From positions 1 to 64,000 of the forward strand of contig VXTM01000026.1 of the NCBI GenBank assembly GCA_009837445.1: a stretch of 64,000 bases of DNA, given 5' to 3'. The number at the start of each line of letters is the position of its first letter. The stretch's first letter is position 1. Below the pieces are notes generated by a model. That model made no database searches, was not told where the DNA came from, and was given only the letters and a program-made list of their open reading frames with translations. This DNA comes from Acidimicrobiaceae bacterium (GTDB taxonomy: Bacteria > Actinomycetota > Acidimicrobiia > Acidimicrobiales > Aldehydirespiratoraceae). A program made the position numbers and the translations under genes. Of this stretch, positions 59,865 to 64,000 are shown piece after piece.

Positions 59865-60858
59865 TCTCCCCATCGCCGACTCTCACAACGACCTGCTGCT
59901 GGCCTGCATGCACCGGCGCGAACGGGGCGGGTCCGACCCCTTCGGCGACGACTGGCTGCCGGCGCTGAGGGCGGGGGGCGTGGTGTTCCAGGTCCTCCCC
60001 ATCTTCACCGAGGAGCAGTTCGTCGGCGAGGCTGCTCTGCGGCGCACCCTGGAGATCATCGCTCTGGCCCGCGAGATCGCAGCCGTCCACCGGCACGACG
60101 TAGCCATCGCGGAGAGCGCCGTCGAGATCGACTCCATCATCGACAGCGGACGGATCGCCCTGCTGATCGCCATCGAGGGGGCCGAGCCCGTCGGCTCGTC
60201 CATCTCGATGTTCGAGACGCTGCACCGCCTAGGAGTGCGCATGGCGTCGCTCACCTGGAACCGGCGCACGATGCTGGCCGACGGAACCGCCGAATCCGGA
60301 ACGGGCGGCCGTCTCTCGTCGCTGGGCGTGGAAGCCGTGGCCGAGATGGAGCGACTCGGGATGGTGGTCGACATCAGCCACCTGTCCGCAGCCGGTGTGG
60401 ACCACCTGGCGGAGGTCGCCACCAAGCCCTTCGTGGCCAGCCACTCGTCGTGCAGAGCGCTGTGCGACCATCCGCGCAACCTCACCGACGACCAGATCCG
60501 GCTGGTGGCCGGCTCGGGCGGGTTCGTGGCCGTCAACGCCTTCGGGGCGTTCGTCTCCGACGCGGCACCGACCATCGACAATTTCGTTGACCACATCGAG
60601 CACGCCGCCGCAATCGCCGGCGAGGACCGGGCAGCCATCGGAGCGGACTTCATTGAAGACCTGATCGCCACCGTCGATCCCATACTCGGGCGCCAACTGC
60701 TCGTGGATCCCGCCGAGCTCTCGTTCATCGACGATCTGAAGGCACCGTCCGACTACGGGAACCTGTCCGGGTGCCTCGTCGAGCGGTTCGGCACCGACCG
60801 CGCCACGCGCTTCGCCAGCGCCAACATGCTCGACTTCTTCCGGGCCAACCTGCGGTAG
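59857..60858 (+). CDS. membrane dipeptidase-type peptidase (M19)
   Basis: A 333-aa M19 (renal dipeptidase) zinc enzyme. The first metal pair H10/D12 lies in IADSHNDLL, the bridging Glu in LIAIEGAEP, and ASHSS and DHPRN continue the metal and substrate sites. M19 enzymes cleave dipeptides, including D-residues at the C-terminus, and some act on lactams or N-acyl amino acids. The TTG start overlaps the hydantoinase gene by eight bases. It may cleave the carbamoyl or peptide product of the ring-opening step. No signal peptide, so cytoplasmic. Confidence 0.86.
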   Translation: MPDLPIADSHNDLLLACMHRRERGGSDPFGDDWLPALRAGGVVFQVLPIFTEEQFVGEAALRRTLEIIALAREIAAVHRHDVAIAESAVEIDSIIDSGRIALLIAIEGAEPVGSSISMFETLHRLGVRMASLTWNRRTMLADGTAESGTGGRLSSLGVEAVAEMERLGMVVDISHLSAAGVDHLAEVATKPFVASHSSCRALCDHPRNLTDDQIRLVAGSGGFVAVNAFGAFVSDAAPTIDNFVDHIEHAAAIAGEDRAAIGADFIEDLIATVDPILGRQLLVDPAELSFIDDLKAPSDYGNLSGCLVERFGTDRATRFASANMLDFFRANLR

Positions 60859-60901
60859 GGCCGGACCGGCCCCTGCTTCACAATCTCTGTAGGTTGGCGT
60901 C

Positions 60902-62509
60902 GTGGGCAACGAGCGCCCGATCACCGTGGGACAGCTACTGGCCTCGCCCGCGCTCACCACCGCTGAGCTGCTGGCCGGCGGCGCCGGACTGGACGACGCG
61001 GTCACGGAGGTCGCCCTCCACGGGAGACTCCGGCCTGAGGCCCCTCCGCAGCCGGGGGAGGCGGTCGTGTTCGACGCGGCCGGCATCGGCGAGCACCTCT
61101 ACCAGATCGACATGGCCATCCGCATCGTCGCCGACGCGGGCTCGTCCACGCTGATCGTCACCAACCCAGGCTTCGAGCTCGGTGTCGGCGTGCGTCGGCT
61201 CGCCAACCGGTTCGACGTGCCGCTGGTCGTCGTCGGTGACGCGGACGCGATGACGCTCACCCACCAGCTGAGGGCGCAGCTCTGGGCGGCTGACGTCGAG
61301 CACGCCTCGGCGGTCGACTCTCTGCTGGTCTCGCTGAGCCGGACCCAGACCGCCAGCGTGGATCGGGTGCTCGACTCCATCGCCGAGCTCAGCGCGGCGA
61401 GCGTCTGCCTGCTCGGTCAAGACCGGAGCCTGGTGGCGGGTGAGGACATCGAGGTCGGCGATCGCCGGCTGGCGTCGGGTTCGGCCCACCTCGTCGACAA
61501 CTCCAGCGAGGCAGCCCTCCACAGCACTGCCATCAGGCTGACCCCCGGTGAACCGGGCGAGGACGCCGACTACTGGCTGGTGGCCGAGAGCGGCGGGCCC
61601 GACGGAGTCCAGCGCCTGCTGCGGTCCCTGCTCCAGATCGGCTCCTGGTACCTGGCAGCCCTCCTGGCCTCGGTGCGGACCCGGACCGAGAGCGACGCCC
61701 GGCGCCGCATCGCGGTGCTCAACGAACTCCTGGCGACGAGCGACCTCCACGAACGCGATATCCGCAACCAGATGCTGGCGCTGGGATGGAGCGCCGCGGG
61801 ATGGAACACCGGCCTCCACATCACGCTTCACGGCGCCGATACCTCGCGGATCATCGACCTCCACGCCGAGATGCGGGAGCGACTGCGCGGCGCCGGTCTC
61901 GACGGGCCGCTGGTGGAGCGCAACGACGGATGGAGCGGCTGGGTGACCGATGCCTCGGAGCCCGCGGTGGAGAACTACACGATGATGGTGCGCCGCCTCA
62001 GCGACGCCCTGGCCGAGTTCGTCGACGCACACTCGGGCCTGCGGGCCCACGCCGGCATCGGGCGCCCCTACCCCGACCTTGGCGGTCTGCGCCTATCGCT
62101 GACGGAGGCCCACGAGGCGGCCCTGATCGCCAACACCCGCTTCGGGGGCCGTTCCGGCGCGGCCCACATCGACCAGCTCGGCGTGCAGCGGGTGCTGATG
62201 GGCTGGTTCGGGTCCGAGGACTTCGCCCGCTACGCCCGGTTCATACTGCAGCCGATCCTCGATGTCGACAACGACAACGAGCTGCTTCGCACGCTCGAGG
62301 TGTATCTCGATGCGAGCTGCTCCACTACAGAGGCGGCCCTGGAACTGGACCTGCACCGCAACACCGTAGCCAACCGCATGCGCCGCATAGCCGGACTGCT
62401 AGGCGTCGCTCTGGACGATGCAGAAACCCGACTGTCTCTGCAACTGGCCTGCCGGATGCTGCGCATCAACCGCCAGCCGGCCTCACTTGTGCAGAGCGCA
62501 CTTCAATAG
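60902..62509 (+). CDS. PucR-family transcriptional regulator
   Basis: A 535-aa activator-type regulator. The N-terminal PucR domain (ITVGQLLASPALTTAELLAGG, about 6-130) is followed by a GGDEF-like middle (about 280-400) and a C-terminal HTH_30 (LEVYLDASCSTTEAALELDLH, then NTVANRMRRI). The family is named for Bacillus subtilis PucR, which controls purine catabolism. It is positioned between the hydantoinase operon and the transporter genes, 43 bases after the dipeptidase stop, with a GTG start. Its presence supports a nitrogen-heterocycle substrate. Confidence 0.88.
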   Translation: MGNERPITVGQLLASPALTTAELLAGGAGLDDAVTEVALHGRLRPEAPPQPGEAVVFDAAGIGEHLYQIDMAIRIVADAGSSTLIVTNPGFELGVGVRRLANRFDVPLVVVGDADAMTLTHQLRAQLWAADVEHASAVDSLLVSLSRTQTASVDRVLDSIAELSAASVCLLGQDRSLVAGEDIEVGDRRLASGSAHLVDNSSEAALHSTAIRLTPGEPGEDADYWLVAESGGPDGVQRLLRSLLQIGSWYLAALLASVRTRTESDARRRIAVLNELLATSDLHERDIRNQMLALGWSAAGWNTGLHITLHGADTSRIIDLHAEMRERLRGAGLDGPLVERNDGWSGWVTDASEPAVENYTMMVRRLSDALAEFVDAHSGLRAHAGIGRPYPDLGGLRLSLTEAHEAALIANTRFGGRSGAAHIDQLGVQRVLMGWFGSEDFARYARFILQPILDVDNDNELLRTLEVYLDASCSTTEAALELDLHRNTVANRMRRIAGLLGVALDDAETRLSLQLACRMLRINRQPASLVQSALQ

Positions 62510-62516
62510 GCCCTTC

Positions 62517-62532
62517 ACCTATGCATCAAGCC
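62517..62532. promoter_or_regulatory. putative shared CACCTATG element
   Basis: CACCTATGCATC follows AATAGGCCCTT in the 105-base leader of the transporter gene, matching the element at 56311. ATAGG (62507-62511) and CCTAT (62519-62523) are inverted around seven bases. Candidate PucR site; inferred. Confidence 0.35.
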
Positions 62533-62614
62533 TAAGTCTGCGCTTGGCGCATCGCCTTATGGTGCGATCAGCTCGGCATGAGCCGGGCGGCGTACCAGGA
62601 GGAGGTGACGCCTG

Positions 62615-63835
62615 ATGGCGAGAATTCTGCGCAGCAGACCGGCGCTCCTGTGGCTCGCACTCATAGCAGTCTTCGCTGTGGTCGCGGGCTCTTGCGGCGA
62701 AGACGGAGATTCCGGCGGTGAGCAGGCACCCGAGCCGACCGCGGTTGACCAGCCTGCGCCTGAGCCCGCGCCCGACGAGGGCGACGAAATGGAGCCGGCC
62801 GCGCCCGACGAGGGCGAGGAGATGGACGAACCGGAGCCGGCCGCGTCCGAGGAGCCTGCGGCCGACCAGCCCGCGCCTGAGCCCGCGCCCGACGAGGGCG
62901 ACGATATGGAGCCGGCCGCGCCTGAGGAGCCCTTCCAGGTCGCCTATCTCTCGGCCAGCTCGGCCAACACGTGGCTGCTGTCGTCACGCCTGGAGATGCA
63001 GGCTGTAGCCGCGGCCAACAACATCGAGATCACCGAGTTCGACGCCCAGTTCGACCCGGGCCTGCAGACGACCCAGTTCCAGGACGCCATCGCCTCGGGC
63101 GCTTACGACGGCGTGATCCTGGTGGCGATCGCCGGCATCGCCTCGGCCCCCGACATCGAGGCTGCGATCGCCGCAGGCATGGAGGTGGTCATCCTCAACC
63201 AGGTGGTGGGTGAGGACTACACGACCTCCGAGCCCCAGGTGCCCGGAGTGAGCGCCAACGTCATGGCCGCACCGTTCGTGAACGGCAAGCGTCTCGGCGA
63301 GCTGACCGTGCGCGCCTGCGCCGCCCTCGACCCGTGCGAGGTGGTCTATATCTACGGGATCAAGGGACTGCCGATCGACGACGCGGCCCGCGCCGGCCTC
63401 GACGAGGTCATCGCCGCTTACCCGGCCATCACCATCGTCGCCGAGGGCGAGGGCCAGTACCTCGGTCCGGAGGGCGGCATCAACGCCACCCAGGACATCC
63501 TCCAGGTCGCCCCGGACTTCGACGTGCTCGTCGGCGCCGACCAGTCGGTGCAAGGCGCCGAGATCGTTCTCGCCGACGAGGGCAAGCTCGACCAGGTCCG
63601 CCTCGTGGGCTGGGGCGGCTCGGTGCCGGCGATCGAGGGCATCGCGGCCGGACGCTGGTTCGGCGGGGTGTTCGGCGCCCCCGGCGACGAGGGACGGATC
63701 GCCATGGAGGCCATGGTCTCGGCGCTGGCCGGTGGCCCGGACTTCGGGGGAGTGGACCCGCTGGCCGATCTCCCCGACAATGGACTCGTGACCGCCGACA
63801 ACGTGGACTTGTTCACGCCCCAGTGGGACGGCTGA
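62615..63835 (+). CDS. RbsB-type substrate-binding lipoprotein
   Basis: A 406-aa secreted lipoprotein with lipobox VVAGSC (lipidated C27). Residues 28-105 are an acidic Pro/Ala/Glu linker with near-repeats of PAPEPAPDEGD. From about residue 107 (FQVAYLSASSANTW) the protein has a ribose-binding-protein-type fold (type 1, peripla_BP_4). AGGAGGTGA, a near-perfect anti-SD match, lies seven bases before the ATG. The ligand may be the compound degraded by the upstream operon rather than a sugar. An RbsA-type ATPase follows 52 bases later. Confidence 0.88.
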   Translation: MARILRSRPALLWLALIAVFAVVAGSCGEDGDSGGEQAPEPTAVDQPAPEPAPDEGDEMEPAAPDEGEEMDEPEPAASEEPAADQPAPEPAPDEGDDMEPAAPEEPFQVAYLSASSANTWLLSSRLEMQAVAAANNIEITEFDAQFDPGLQTTQFQDAIASGAYDGVILVAIAGIASAPDIEAAIAAGMEVVILNQVVGEDYTTSEPQVPGVSANVMAAPFVNGKRLGELTVRACAALDPCEVVYIYGIKGLPIDDAARAGLDEVIAAYPAITIVAEGEGQYLGPEGGINATQDILQVAPDFDVLVGADQSVQGAEIVLADEGKLDQVRLVGWGGSVPAIEGIAAGRWFGGVFGAPGDEGRIAMEAMVSALAGGPDFGGVDPLADLPDNGLVTADNVDLFTPQWDG

Positions 63836-63887
63836 GGCAGCCGCCTGCGCTTGAGAATCCCGCGCCCGGGGCGCGGATCGCAGCCCG

Positions 63888-64000
63888 ATGAAGCACGCCG
63901 AAGCGCTTGTCAGCGTTCGCAACGCCAGCAAGCGCTTCGGCGCGACTCAGGCCCTTGAAGACGTCTCTGTCGACTTCGAGGTCGGACGCGTCCATGGGCT
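63888..64000 (+). CDS. ABC transporter ATPase, RbsA/MglA type (partial)
   Basis: The first 37 codons of an ABC ATPase, cut by the window edge. MKHAEALVSVRNASKRFG followed by ATQALEDVSVDFEVGRVHG is the A-loop and first strands of the N-terminal nucleotide-binding domain; Walker A would lie just beyond. By position it energises the importer whose receptor is the preceding gene. Confidence 0.82.
   Translation, partial: MKHAEALVSVRNASKRFGATQALEDVSVDFEVGRVHG

Overview
The window is high-GC DNA from an actinobacterium. A WhiB-family regulator (about 31.1 kb) is essentially diagnostic of the phylum, and the zincin, PDZ-Lon protease and UPF0182 genes between 35.5 and 46.8 kb occur close together in other Actinobacteria. 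The presence of MreB and the general gene content would fit class Acidimicrobiia, but that is an inference from gene content only. No phage, transposase, CRISPR array or replication origin was found. LAYOUT: (1) 0-20.7 kb is a catabolic island. It holds four catalytic Rieske-type oxygenase subunits, one Rieske-reductase fusion, three GcvT-like folate-binding proteins, two purine-deaminase-like amidohydrolases, a guanine/8-oxoguanine-deaminase-like amidohydrolase, a complete nucleoside-type (BMP/PnrA) ABC importer, and XRE-cupin and GntR/HutC regulators. (2) 20.8-28.6 kb holds two degenerate glycosidase homologues (GH2-like and GH1-like), an AAA+ ATPase, a MaoC hydratase, a PhyH-rhodanese fusion and several intergenic repeats. 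(3) 28.9-51.7 kb is mostly housekeeping: VWA protein, WhiB, TatA, Ppk, MFS, zincin, MoaE, MreB, PDZ-Lon protease, DivIVA-like protein, UPF0182, glutamate synthase-like protein, an APC transporter with an RCK_C tail, an SDR and tRNA-fMet. (4) 51.7-64 kb is a second catabolic island: TetR, Lrp, another Rieske oxygenase, an orphan Phd-type antitoxin, a DAO-type flavoprotein, a hydantoin/Asp-Glu racemase, DUF917, a hydantoinase A, an M19 dipeptidase, a PucR regulator and the start of an RbsB/RbsA-type importer. HOW THE GENES FIT TOGETHER: the first two genes form a split Rieske oxygenase. The protein at 1915-2832 keeps the mononuclear-iron site but has no Rieske cysteines or histidines. The protein at 37-1800 carries a Rieske cluster fused to a flavin/plant-ferredoxin reductase and has no mononuclear-iron site. 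This is the architecture described for the NdmC and NdmD subunits of the Pseudomonas methylxanthine N-demethylase. Together with the purine-type deaminases and nucleoside importer, it suggests uptake and N-demethylation of methylated purines, with the GcvT-like proteins passing the one-carbon unit to tetrahydrofolate. The second island looks like breakdown of a hydantoin-type or related cyclic amide, again with a possible Rieske N-demethylation step. The substrates are inferred, not shown by the sequence.
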